DNA from: Candidatus Methylomirabilota bacterium
GTDB taxonomy: Bacteria; Methylomirabilota; Methylomirabilia; Methylomirabilales; Methylomirabilaceae
NCBI GenBank assembly: GCA_016207095.1
Contig: JACQQF010000045.1
Location: forward strand, 1 to 64,000
Length of the DNA: 64,000 nt
Reading direction: 5' to 3'
The notes under the pieces are model-generated. The model ran no database searches and was not told the DNA's origin. It was given only the letters and a program-made list of their open reading frames with translations. Numbering within the stretch: the first letter of the stretch is position 1; each line of letters opens with the position of its first letter. Positions 50,905 through 59,551 of this stretch are shown one piece after another. Made by a program: the position numbers and the translations under genes.

Positions 50905-51906
50905 TCAGATGGATCGGGTGAGGAGAAGCAGGTCGATTATGCTGCGGATCGATAGCGGGCGAGTGGCGAGGTACTCACGTTCCAGGATGTCCGGTCCCCA
51001 CTTGAGCTTGTAATGGGCCTGGCTCTCCGCTGGATAGATCACCTTCCCGTATCTATGCAGCCTCCGCACCGCCCATGCAACCAGTCTGTTGGCCCCTGGG
51101 AGCTCCTCGCCCTCAACGATGAACGGGGTGAAGCCAAAGTGTAGGAACTCCACCCCGTCGGCGATCATTCGCTCTATGGCGCACGCGTTGCACAGCTCCA
51201 TTGCGCCGGGCGGTGCGGCTGGCAGACGCCGCGTGAGGTCGTGCAGGTAGCCTGGATTCTTCCCCCAGACCGGAACGTACGTGATGAAGCCGACCGCACG
51301 GTCGCACGCGTCCAGGACCATGAAGATTCGTCGCCAGCATTCTTGGTAAGCTCCGATCTCCCCGACCATGAAATCGAGTTCTTTCCGCCCCTTCCTCTCG
51401 AGCCACTTTGCGCTAATGGCGTGCAGGTGCGCGAAGGTGCGCTCCTCGCGGGGCACGTCCCGTCCGACCTCAACGACCCGGAGGCCGGCCTTCCGAGCTC
51501 GGTTGATCTTGTTGCGGAGCTGCATCTTTGAGGTACCGCGCAGGCTGTAGTGACGCAGCGTCAGAGTGAAATTCGTGCCGAGCTGATTCACGGCAAACCC
51601 GCGGTCGAGAAACATGTGAACTTGCGGCTCTCGCACCTGCACCACGATCACACTCCGGCCGCGTAACGCGGCCTGTGTCAGGAAGCGGTCGAGGAGCTCG
51701 CCTTGTGATGATGCTGGAGCGTGTACGCCTCCGAATGCAACCAAGTGCCGCCCCTGCTCTCGATAGGCGATGAAGCCCTCAATTCCGTCGAACGTGAAGC
51801 GCTGGTTGCGAGGAGACAGTGCCAAGTATCCTGATGGGTGGTCAATCAGCGCCGATACATCGAGAGGATAAAGCCATGGGTGCTCGATCTCGCGCGTGGA
51901 GGTCAT
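50905..51906 (-). CDS. DUF2156 (LPG-synthase C-terminal-like) protein
   Basis: 333 aa from the ATG at 51906 (AAGGAGG upstream). GNAT-like double fold of the phosphatidylglycerol lysyltransferase C-terminal domain: NQRFTFDGIEGFIAYR, MQLRNKINRARKAG and FLHFGFTPFIVEGEE near residue 260. Members without the membrane domain move aminoacyl or acyl groups to lipids or peptides. It comes just after the DAO-type oxidase and before the lipid kinase, fitting a headgroup-modifying role. Confidence 0.8.
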   Translation of the reverse strand: MTSTREIEHPWLYPLDVSALIDHPSGYLALSPRNQRFTFDGIEGFIAYREQGRHLVAFGGVHAPASSQGELLDRFLTQAALRGRSVIVVQVREPQVHMFLDRGFAVNQLGTNFTLTLRHYSLRGTSKMQLRNKINRARKAGLRVVEVGRDVPREERTFAHLHAISAKWLERKGRKELDFMVGEIGAYQECWRRIFMVLDACDRAVGFITYVPVWGKNPGYLHDLTRRLPAAPPGAMELCNACAIERMIADGVEFLHFGFTPFIVEGEELPGANRLVAWAVRRLHRYGKVIYPAESQAHYKLKWGPDILEREYLATRPLSIRSIIDLLLLTRSI

Positions 51907-51917
51907 GCCTGTCCTCC

Positions 51918-53246
51918 TTACGCTATCCTGTCCAGAAGTGACATCATCCGTACGGTGGATTGGACGGCGAGCCAGCGCACTGGCTCGAAGGGGATCAGTG
52001 GTGGATTGTTCCTGTACCATGGCAGATCCTCCATTGCCGCGCCGTCGCAGAGCAGGTGGGTGACCCAGGCCCCGGAGGCGACCGAGAGCGCGAGGCCATG
52101 TCCGCACCAGCCGAGAACGTGGAGAACCGAGGGCTTACGGTGCATCCGCTGAATGGCCGGTAAGGCATCGCGGACATACCCGATGACACCGGTCCAGCCT
52201 CCTGCTACCCGCACAAGAACCTCAGTCGGGAAGGTCCTGCCAAGCTCCTTGGCAAGCCGATCGAGGGCAGTCGCGCTGCTTCGATCCTCATCCGTGCAGC
52301 CGTCCCATCGGTAGCGCGGCGCGCCGCCGCCGAAGACGATCCGGTCATCACTAGTCAGGCGAAAGTAATTGAAGACTCGTTTTGCGTCGAGCACCCCCTC
52401 ACGCCCTTTCCACCCCAACGCCTCGCGCGCACGAGACTCGAGCGGCTGGGTGGCAATAACCTGAAGATGGACCGGCAGGATGCGCCCTCGGAGCATGCCA
52501 AGGGAAGGCGTGTATGCCCCGGTCGCCACCACGACCTCGTTCGCGATAATCTCACCGCCACCAGCGATCTCGAGGCGGACCGGGCGGTTGTCGTCGATGC
52601 CAGTCACCCGGGCATCCTCAAAGATCGCGCCGCCTCGAACGGTTACGCACTTAGCAAGACCGGCGAGAAGCCGTGTCGGATGAAGCGTTCCTGCGACCGG
52701 CAGCCTCACCGCCGCCGGGCCGCGGGCGCTTCGACGTGTGCATGGCGCCAGGCGGATCGTCCGATCGAGCGCTTCGTCGTCCAGCACCTCGGCGGGAAGG
52801 TCGAGCGCCCTTATCAGCGCGGCGAGCGCGGCAACGCGAGTTCGCCCAGCCGGCGAACGCGCCACCACAAGCTGTCCGGTCATCTCGAACTCGCAGTCAA
52901 TTCCCTCTCTGGCGACGAGCCTACAGACGTCTTCGACTGCGCGCAGTGTCGCAACATAGAGTGCTCTTGCCCTCGCCGGACCATGCCGCCGGACAAGAGC
53001 GGGAAGGCTCTGCCCGACGCCCGGGCCGAGAAGACCCGTCATGCGTCCCGATGCGCCAGCGCCGATCCGCAGGGCTTCCAGCACGACAACACGCGCGCCG
53101 GGCAGCCGTCCGAGCAGGTGGTATGCTGCCGAGAGGCCTGCCAGCCCTCCGCCAATCACTGCGACATCAGTCCGGAGGGTCCCGCCCGGCAGGCGCGGAT
53201 ACTCTGGGGTCTGAAATTCCGACCAGATGGGCGCGGCCGGGATCAC
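51918..53246 (-). CDS. DAO-type FAD-dependent oxidoreductase
   Basis: 442 aa. Dinucleotide-binding VAVIGGGLAGLSAAYHLL at about residue 29, then VVLEALRIGAGASGRMTG as in PuuB/glycine-oxidase-like amine oxidases, and GGWTGVIGYVRDALPAI near 375. It should oxidise a secondary or primary amine with release of hydrogen peroxide, or dehydrogenate it. The GTG start overlaps the stop of the upstream gene (GTGA). An amine substrate agrees with the transaminase at the head of the operon. Confidence 0.82.
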   Translation of the reverse strand: MIPAAPIWSEFQTPEYPRLPGGTLRTDVAVIGGGLAGLSAAYHLLGRLPGARVVVLEALRIGAGASGRMTGLLGPGVGQSLPALVRRHGPARARALYVATLRAVEDVCRLVAREGIDCEFEMTGQLVVARSPAGRTRVAALAALIRALDLPAEVLDDEALDRTIRLAPCTRRSARGPAAVRLPVAGTLHPTRLLAGLAKCVTVRGGAIFEDARVTGIDDNRPVRLEIAGGGEIIANEVVVATGAYTPSLGMLRGRILPVHLQVIATQPLESRAREALGWKGREGVLDAKRVFNYFRLTSDDRIVFGGGAPRYRWDGCTDEDRSSATALDRLAKELGRTFPTEVLVRVAGGWTGVIGYVRDALPAIQRMHRKPSVLHVLGWCGHGLALSVASGAWVTHLLCDGAAMEDLPWYRNNPPLIPFEPVRWLAVQSTVRMMSLLDRIA

Positions 53247-54331
53247 CGTTGCACCGCCCCCGCGTCAAGAGCGCGCGACACGACGCTCGACCGGCGCACG
53301 CGCCAGATCCGCCCGTCGACGAGGTAGTGGTGAAAAGCAACTCCCCAGCCCAGGCCGATGAGGACGTTTCGCGCCAGATCCGAGTGAACGGCCGCAACGC
53401 CAAGCACCCGCGGGCCGTACCAGGCAAGTCCAAGCGTCAGCCCAAAAGCGAGGTAGCGGAGCAGACTCCCCGATGGTGTGCGACCGAGGCCCCGCTCGTA
53501 CTGCCAGACGATGCGGTGGTATTGAAGATTGTGGAAGATCGTGAGCGTGGCCAAGATCGTCAGCAGATTTCCGAGGAGGCCGAAGACGGCCAGATGGAAC
53601 GAGATCACAATGGCCAGTAGGAGGTGCTTGGGGCCCAGCCGGAAAGGCTCTATACGTCCTGACAGCACCAGGCAGATAGTCGCAGTCAGCGCCAAGCCAA
53701 AGGCGACATCGAGCCCGAGACGGAGGGATGGAACCAGTGAGGCCGGCACCATGTGCGGCAACCCACTCCGCGCGTAGGACTCGCTGAGCGAAAAGCGAAG
53801 GTACGGATAGAGGCAACCCACCCAGAGGATAATGCTATCAAGGCGGGCACCCCGGCGCTCGTTCTCGCTGGCGCGCTTGCGGTAGAGCATCAGAAAGCCG
53901 TAGTGCTGTCGCACAAGATGCCAGTAGGCCCAGAGATACGCGGCGAAGAGGAACGCCTGGAAGAGCCAGCCAGCACCAGCCAGCTCCGAGCCGGTTCTCG
54001 CTCGTAACGCGCCGTCGAGTAGCGCGACAGCAGGACCGAGCGCGAGAAGCCCCCAGGACCAAGCCCCCGGAAGCCCGGCGCGCGACCCTTCGTCCGGAGC
54101 GAAATAGGTCCGGGCGTAAGTCCCCCAGACGTGCGTGCCGTCGAAGAGTACGCCCCACAGGAATACCGCCAGCACTGCCGGGTGGCCAGGCGCGCTTGCG
54201 TCGTCGAGGCGAGGCGCGGCCAGGAAGAAGGCCAACAGGCCCAGTCCCGCCACAACCGACCCCTGAAACCAAAGAAGGTCATCTCGCCGGGAGAGGATCC
54301 AGGACTGAGGTGAGACCACGAGGCTAGACAT
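53243..54331 (-). CDS. Histidine-rich polytopic membrane protein
   Basis: 362 aa from the ATG at 54331, which overlaps the preceding stop by eight bases. About eight to ten membrane helices. Conserved-looking His clusters lie at helix ends: FDGTHVWGTYART, AYWHLVRQHYGF, IFHNLQYHRIVWQYE and FHHYLVDGRIWR. Such spacing recalls membrane di-iron desaturases and hydroxylases, but the order does not match a family I can name. It is placed between two flavoenzymes in the operon, so an oxidative role on a membrane lipid is a fair guess. Confidence 0.65.
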   Translation of the reverse strand: MSSLVVSPQSWILSRRDDLLWFQGSVVAGLGLLAFFLAAPRLDDASAPGHPAVLAVFLWGVLFDGTHVWGTYARTYFAPDEGSRAGLPGAWSWGLLALGPAVALLDGALRARTGSELAGAGWLFQAFLFAAYLWAYWHLVRQHYGFLMLYRKRASENERRGARLDSIILWVGCLYPYLRFSLSESYARSGLPHMVPASLVPSLRLGLDVAFGLALTATICLVLSGRIEPFRLGPKHLLLAIVISFHLAVFGLLGNLLTILATLTIFHNLQYHRIVWQYERGLGRTPSGSLLRYLAFGLTLGLAWYGPRVLGVAAVHSDLARNVLIGLGWGVAFHHYLVDGRIWRVRRSSVVSRALDAGAVQR

Positions 54332-55556
54332 ATTGCGGGACCGGGCTGGTCGCGAAGCGCGACCAGATGCGCTGCTGAATGTTGCGGCCGAACCACGAAT
54401 TGGCGAGCTCGAAGGCCCGCCGCTGGAACATATCGCCGAGGGGGCCACCCAGGGCGAATAGGCAGCTCATCCAGTGGGACGAGCGAATCATGGCGGTATT
54501 GACCGGCCGTCGCTCGCGCTCGTACGCTTCGAGCGCCCGATCGAGCGGGGTGGCGCGCGCGCCGGCTGCAAGCGCCGGTCCGACGTGGCGCGCGAGCACG
54601 GCGGCATCCTCGATGGCCATCGTCATCCCTTGCGCCATGACTGGGTTGATGACGTGGATCGCGTCGCCGATCAGCGCCGCGCCTCGACCCGAGTAGAGCG
54701 GAGCATGGCCGCGCCAGAGCTTGTAGAGGTGAACCCCGACGGGCGAGGCACGACGGCCGACCAGCAGGGGCGAGCGATGCACGATCCTGGCCAGCTTGTC
54801 GTGCACCGAACCCGACTGGAAGAGGTGCTCATCTTCCTGGCGGACGAGCGCGGCAAGCCCGAGACGGTTTACGCCCGGTACGACCAGGATCCCCCCGTCC
54901 GGATGCAGCTCGGTTCGCAACACGTCCGGATGGCCCGCCGGCCGGTCGATGTCGAGAATGAAGAGCGAGTGGTCATATTGTTTACGAGGCAGCTCGATCC
55001 CGAGCGCCCCGCGAACAAACGAGTAGGCGCCATCAGCCCCGACGACGAGCCGGGCGCGGATCTGCTGCTCCCCCCCGCCGTCACGGGCCAGCGCAACGCC
55101 ACGCACGCGTCCCTCTTCCTCTAGGAGGCGAACAACGCGGCTGTGGTACCGCATCTCGACGCGCGAGGTGGCCTGGGCCGACTCGACAAACACACGCTCG
55201 ATCTCGGGATGTGGAAGGACGAGGTACGGGTCATGCACCCCCGGGAGCACAAGTGGGACGTCGAGGAGGACGCCGGCCTTGTAGTGAAAGAACTGCATCC
55301 GCGAAACCTCGCGGGCGCCGGCGGCGCGACACCGATCGAGCGCGCCCCACTCCCTGAGTAATTTTGTCACGGGGGGAAGCAGGCTCTCGCCCCGGTTAAT
55401 GTTGCCAGGACCGGAGTGGCGATCGACGACGAGAACGCGCAAGTCGTAGGCGTGAGAGAGCGCCAGGGCGAGCGCGGCACCCCCCACGCCAGCCCCGACG
55501 ACGATCACGTCGAATTTGTGGGAATCAGAATCAGGGGTCAGGCGCGTAGTGTTCAT
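54324..55556 (-). CDS. UbiH/PHBH-type FAD monooxygenase
   Basis: 410 aa from the ATG at 55556 (AAAGGAG upstream). FAD-binding VIVVGAGVGGAALALALSHA at about residue 16, VVGADGAYSFVR (DG motif) and GAALIGDAIHVINPVMAQGM (GD motif). It overlaps the upstream small membrane protein by 26 bases. Members hydroxylate or epoxidise aromatic rings and isoprenoids, or reduce geranylgeranyl groups; here the substrate is unknown. It would need NAD(P)H and oxygen. Confidence 0.85.
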   Translation of the reverse strand: MNTTRLTPDSDSHKFDVIVVGAGVGGAALALALSHAYDLRVLVVDRHSGPGNINRGESLLPPVTKLLREWGALDRCRAAGAREVSRMQFFHYKAGVLLDVPLVLPGVHDPYLVLPHPEIERVFVESAQATSRVEMRYHSRVVRLLEEEGRVRGVALARDGGGEQQIRARLVVGADGAYSFVRGALGIELPRKQYDHSLFILDIDRPAGHPDVLRTELHPDGGILVVPGVNRLGLAALVRQEDEHLFQSGSVHDKLARIVHRSPLLVGRRASPVGVHLYKLWRGHAPLYSGRGAALIGDAIHVINPVMAQGMTMAIEDAAVLARHVGPALAAGARATPLDRALEAYERERRPVNTAMIRSSHWMSCLFALGGPLGDMFQRRAFELANSWFGRNIQQRIWSRFATSPVPQYV

Positions 55557-56007
55557 CTGGACTCCTTTCCTGTGTGATCGCCGGCGCTGACTGCCGCCCC
55601 CACCGGCGGTTCGACTGGAACGGCAACGACACCGGCTTGTAGACGTTCCCGAAGATCCCACGATCGCCGGACAAGTGGATCGGGACGGCGAGCATCGCCC
55701 ACTCGGCGCCTCCGCTCGCCAGCCCCCAGAATCCCACGCCGACGCCCGCGACCAGGTAGCTGTGTGTCACGTTGTAAAGGTGATGGTAAATCGGCGCGAT
55801 CTTGCCTCCGCCCGCCCGCCGAACGGCGATCGCCCCCGGTAGATAGCCCACAAGGTCGATGATGACGAACGCGGCCGCAAAGCGGTCCCAAGCCACGTCG
55901 TTCGCATGCAGCGCCACGAGTGCGCAGAGCGCGAGCACAAGGGTCGTATGCTCGGCCCGCACCCAGAGCCAGGTCTGTGTGGTGTGGAAACGGTGAGTAT
56001 TGTTCAT
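55531..56007 (-). CDS. Small polytopic membrane protein, possibly DUF4260-like
   Basis: 158 aa, four predicted helices. APIYHHLYNVTHSYLVAGVG and HLSGDRGIFGNVYKP are the recognisable parts and resemble the YNxxHSY and HxxxDR segments of DUF4260. The C-terminal tail is polar and overlaps the next gene. The ATG at 56007 comes one base after the upstream stop. The His/Asp-containing helices hint at metal or proton binding; no function is known. Confidence 0.6.
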   Translation of the reverse strand: MNNTHRFHTTQTWLWVRAEHTTLVLALCALVALHANDVAWDRFAAAFVIIDLVGYLPGAIAVRRAGGGKIAPIYHHLYNVTHSYLVAGVGVGFWGLASGGAEWAMLAVPIHLSGDRGIFGNVYKPVSLPFQSNRRWGRQSAPAITQERSPDEHYAPDP

Positions 56008-56008
56008 C

Positions 56009-56866
56009 TTAGTCGAGCCCAGCCCGCGCGATCAGTCGCGCGTGCTCCTTGTCGATGCTGGCGTGAATCATCGCCACCTGCTCCTCGTAGGGTGTCGCCG
56101 TGATAAGGCGTCCGGGCGCCATCTCGGCGTCCGCGAACACCTCCGGATGAAGCCGAGCCACTGAGTCGAACAGGCCCACAAACTCCCGCACGTAGAAGCT
56201 GAACACCTCGCGCATGGCGAGGCGCGCTTCGGCGCACAGGGCGGCGGCCTTCGCCCGGCGGGCGGGATCATCCAGAAGAAGCGTCCGCACCACGTCGGCG
56301 CCAAATGCGACGTGGCGGGTCTCGTCGATGAATGCCCCGCGCACCAGGCGGGCGAGGTATGGATCGACAGGCTTCCAATAGCGCTCCTCGTACGAGTAGA
56401 GCGGATGAGCCATTCCCTCGAGCACCAAGTTGGTCAGGACCATCCCATCGATGAACGAACCTCCGTCGGCGACCTCGTAGCAACGCTGGATGAAGCTGCG
56501 CAGTGGGGGAATGAGAATCGCCTCGGTGGAGGCCGCGAGGCCCTGACCGCAGGCCGCGCTCGCCAGGTCGAGGCGACGCCGGAACACTTCGTGATGACGC
56601 GCCTCGTCCAGCGTCTGCTGGGCGGAGAAGTTGAGCGCGTCCACGCTAGGCGCCAGCCTGGTGAGGGCTCCCGAGACGCGCAGCGACGCTTCCTCGAAAA
56701 CCACGAAGAGGGCGAGGTCGAGGCGGTGCACCTCGGCCAGCGGAGCTGAGCTCAGAATCAGCTCCGGCAGATCCTCCCCGAGTGCGTCGAGTGCGCGACC
56801 CTCGCGGGCCCATTGGTCAGAGACTACCGAGTCAAGCCAGCGTGAGATCGAAAAGTTAATCGCCAT
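56009..56866 (-). CDS. Ferritin-like di-iron oxygenase (AurF/RNR-like)
   Basis: 285 aa all-helical protein. Ligand pairs: FEEASLRV and DEARHHEVF (E-x-x-H) in the first half, LEGMAHPLY and DETRHVAFGAD (E-x-x-H) in the second, the spacing of AurF, ribonucleotide reductase R2 and aldehyde-deformylating oxygenase. AurF-type enzymes oxidise amines to nitro compounds; ADO converts fatty aldehydes to alkanes. With an acyl reductase/transaminase as the upstream partner, either an aldehyde or an amine is a reasonable substrate. Confidence 0.78.
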   Translation of the reverse strand: MAINFSISRWLDSVVSDQWAREGRALDALGEDLPELILSSAPLAEVHRLDLALFVVFEEASLRVSGALTRLAPSVDALNFSAQQTLDEARHHEVFRRRLDLASAACGQGLAASTEAILIPPLRSFIQRCYEVADGGSFIDGMVLTNLVLEGMAHPLYSYEERYWKPVDPYLARLVRGAFIDETRHVAFGADVVRTLLLDDPARRAKAAALCAEARLAMREVFSFYVREFVGLFDSVARLHPEVFADAEMAPGRLITATPYEEQVAMIHASIDKEHARLIARAGLD

Positions 56867-56923
56867 CTGTCCCTCCTTGATTCGGAAGATATGAAAGGTG
56901 CATCACGTCAAGCTCGCGGGGCG

Positions 56924-59368
56924 TCAGCCACGCGCCGCCGCCTCGAGGAGGACACCGTTGCCATCGAGCAACGGCGCGGCAAGCCGGAAGCCGTGCCGTT
57001 CAGCGATCGCAAGCATGCGATCGACCTCGGCCAACGGGACGTCGTTGCCGATCCCGCAGTCGCGCGTCTCACCTTCAAGCGCCAACAGGATCGTCTCGGC
57101 CACGCAGGCGAGCTGTACTCCGTCGGGCAGACCCTGTAGATTTCCCATCCCAAAGCGCGTTGTTGGATCGGGGAGGGCGACGAGGCCGCCGTCGATCACG
57201 GTGAGATCAGCGCGTGCCCTGATTCGCCGAGAGGTGTCTGGCGGCCGGGCGACGTCGCAGATGATTGTTCCGGGCGCGAGCGGAGCGGCGTCGAGAACGG
57301 GACGACCGGCCGCGGTCGCCGTGATGACGATATCGCAATCGCCGAGCCTTCTCAGGTCCAGGCTGATGTCCACGGCGCCAGGACGCCACGAGATTTCCCG
57401 GCGCAGCCGGAGAAGGTGCTCGACCCCTGTGGTCGGGTTGCCGATCAGAATCATGCGCCGAGGTCGCTCGCGGGCCAGCAATCGCGCGCAAAGGGCGCCC
57501 ACGGACCCGCGCGCGCCGACGACCGCAACGCGCGCGTCGGCGATGGCGAGCTGACGCTCTTCGGCCAGACGGCGCGTCGCCGCAAACGCCATCCCGGCGG
57601 TGAGGGCGTTTCCGGTCGTAATGGCCGGTCCCCGGCCTATGACCGCGAGGCCACGCTGGCTATAGGGCACCGTGTATCCACCGAGGCCGACGATGCGGAC
57701 GCCGAGCGAGGCGGCCAGATCGACCGCGCGCCGGATCTCGCGACCGACCCACCGAAGTCCGCGACGGGCCATCTCCTCGGGTAGGAGAAACAGGCCCAGG
57801 ATGAGGCCATCAGCCACCGCCCCCGTCGCCGAGCGGATCGTCGGCGCGCGCATGAGCACCCCGGGAGGAAGCTGCGCCGTGAACCCACAGAAGCGACGAA
57901 GCTCCTCCGGCGCCAGGCCGCTCAGTGATGGATCGGCCGCCGCGACGTCCTCGAGGCGCGTGTAGTGGCCGAGAAATGCGTAACTCGGGGCCGGCGCGTA
58001 CGTGCCAATCGATGGCGGCAGGATGGCGGGAGGCTCCTGGTCGCTTATTGCGACCGAAATGGTGGCTCGAGGATGGTCGAGCGCGCCAATCGCGTGGACG
58101 ATGGTCTCGGTCGTACCGCGATCGAGCGAGTCACAGACTGACTCGATCCCGTCGAGGGCTAAATCAAGCTCCTGGTCTGAGATGACGAGAGGCGGCGCCA
58201 CCCGGAGCACAGGTGAGGTCCCGAGTGTTGGCAGAATGAGCACCGAGGCGTTCTCGGCCACCGTCGCAGCGACGGCGTAGGCATACAGGCTCTGATATTT
58301 GAGGAAGGAGAGGAACGCGCCCTCATCATCGCCAGGCGGTCGGAGCTCGATTGCGGTCATGAGGCCTCGACCGCGGACCGCAGCGATGATCTTGGGATAG
58401 CGCTCGGCAAGCTGGGCGAGGCGCGCCAGGAGACGCTCGCCTTTGCGGGCCGCATCGCCGCAGAGCCCGCCACGCGTGAGCGCGTCGAGGACGGCAAGCC
58501 CGACCCGGCAGGCGACGTTGTTGTTGGCGAAGGTGGACGAGTGCCGGAGGGCGAACCGTTCGTCCCAGAAGGCAGCCGACGCGAAACACCCGCCGAGGGG
58601 GAAGAGGCCGCCGCCGAGCGCTTTTCCAACGAGCAGAACATCGGGCGCGATGCCCTCGTGCTCGCACGCAAAGAGGCGCCCCGTCCGTCCAAGGCCCGTC
58701 TGCACCTCATCAAAGACGAGCGCAATTCCATACTGCGTGCAGAGATCTCTGACACGCCGCAGATAGCCCGGCGGCGGCAGATGAACACCGCGCTCGCCCT
58801 GGATCGGCTCCAGGAAGAATGCCGCGATCCGGTCGCCGTCCCTGGCGACGCGGGCGGCAAGCGCCTCGGCGTCGCCGAATTCAACCCGCTCGAAGCCCGG
58901 CGGAAGCGGGCCGAAGCCCTCGGCATATTGCGTCTGGCCCGTGACCGCGAGGGCACCCAGCGTCTTTCCGTGGAACGAGCCGTTCGCGGAGAGAATGATC
59001 GGGCGGCGGGTTCGAGATCGCACCAGTTTGATTGCGGCCTCCACCGCTTCAGCTCCCGACGTCGTGAAGATCCCACGCGACAGATTGCCGGGAGCGAGGC
59101 GCGTGAGGCATGACGCGAGCTCCTCGGCGTAGGGGGCGCGGTAGGGTTGCACCATCGCCGGCTCGGCGCCGTCGAGGGCGGCGCGGACAGCGTCGATCAC
59201 ACAGGGCGCATTATGCCCTAGCGCCACGGCGCCGTATTGCGCATAGCAATCCAGGAACCGGCGGCCGTGCGAATCGAACAACCACACCCCCTCGCCTCGC
59301 ACCCACGCACGGTCCATGCGGAAGAGCGCGAGCAATCGGTGCAGCGTCGGATTGAGAGTGTGGCTCAT
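56924..59368 (-). CDS. Fused class III aminotransferase and acyl-ACP reductase
   Basis: 814 aa from the ATG at 59368 (ATGA overlap with the small ORF upstream). Residues 1-430: class III PLP aminotransferase, with TTSGAEAVEAAIKLVRSRT, FDEVQTGLGRTG near 221 and the PLP Lys in LLVGKALGGGLFPLGG near 247. Residues 455-814: homologous in order to cyanobacterial acyl-ACP reductase (AAR): FLGHYTRLEDV, GLGGYT, ITTGNALTAGMAF, the Rossmann loop VAVVGARGSVGALCARLL near 614, and LACVAETILLALEGE near 755 matching the AAR segment that carries the acyl-accepting Cys. Predicted: acyl thioester to fatty aldehyde (AAR) to fatty amine (transaminase) with the aldehyde passed within one protein. Confidence 0.82.
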   Translation of the reverse strand: MSHTLNPTLHRLLALFRMDRAWVRGEGVWLFDSHGRRFLDCYAQYGAVALGHNAPCVIDAVRAALDGAEPAMVQPYRAPYAEELASCLTRLAPGNLSRGIFTTSGAEAVEAAIKLVRSRTRRPIILSANGSFHGKTLGALAVTGQTQYAEGFGPLPPGFERVEFGDAEALAARVARDGDRIAAFFLEPIQGERGVHLPPPGYLRRVRDLCTQYGIALVFDEVQTGLGRTGRLFACEHEGIAPDVLLVGKALGGGLFPLGGCFASAAFWDERFALRHSSTFANNNVACRVGLAVLDALTRGGLCGDAARKGERLLARLAQLAERYPKIIAAVRGRGLMTAIELRPPGDDEGAFLSFLKYQSLYAYAVAATVAENASVLILPTLGTSPVLRVAPPLVISDQELDLALDGIESVCDSLDRGTTETIVHAIGALDHPRATISVAISDQEPPAILPPSIGTYAPAPSYAFLGHYTRLEDVAAADPSLSGLAPEELRRFCGFTAQLPPGVLMRAPTIRSATGAVADGLILGLFLLPEEMARRGLRWVGREIRRAVDLAASLGVRIVGLGGYTVPYSQRGLAVIGRGPAITTGNALTAGMAFAATRRLAEERQLAIADARVAVVGARGSVGALCARLLARERPRRMILIGNPTTGVEHLLRLRREISWRPGAVDISLDLRRLGDCDIVITATAAGRPVLDAAPLAPGTIICDVARPPDTSRRIRARADLTVIDGGLVALPDPTTRFGMGNLQGLPDGVQLACVAETILLALEGETRDCGIGNDVPLAEVDRMLAIAERHGFRLAAPLLDGNGVLLEAAARG

Positions 59369-59514
59369 CTGGACACCGGCGCAAAGATCCCGGCATTCAG
59401 GCCATGACGAGAGCGCCGCCTCCTTGCACACACACCATGAGAGGCGTATCCTGGATAGAGCCCCGCCGAACCAACCGCACCACATTTGCCACTGAGATAT
59501 CGGAACTCGGTCAT
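59365..59514 (-). CDS. 49-residue leader ORF coupled to the fusion enzyme
   Basis: AAAGGAGGG sits eight bases before the ATG at 59514, and the TGA overlaps the next start (ATGA). The product begins MTEFRYLSGKCGAVGSAG and has two Cys and a RRRRSR basic cluster; no signal peptide. It could be a coupling leader, a small accessory protein or, less likely, a precursor peptide. I do not recognise it. Confidence 0.5.
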   Translation of the reverse strand: MTEFRYLSGKCGAVGSAGLYPGYASHGVCARRRRSRHGLNAGIFAPVSR

Positions 59515-59551
59515 GAGCGTTCCCTCCTTTGATGGTCTGCCTGCAGGCGAG

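Noticed and set aside
49904-51013. 369-codon plus-strand open frame
   Set aside because: It is the antisense shadow of the lipid kinase gene, which has clear GGDGT and nucleotide-binding motifs on the other strand.
52673-53620. 315-codon plus-strand open frame
   Set aside because: Antisense to the DAO-type oxidase and His-rich membrane protein; low-complexity Arg/Pro/Ala product with no motif.
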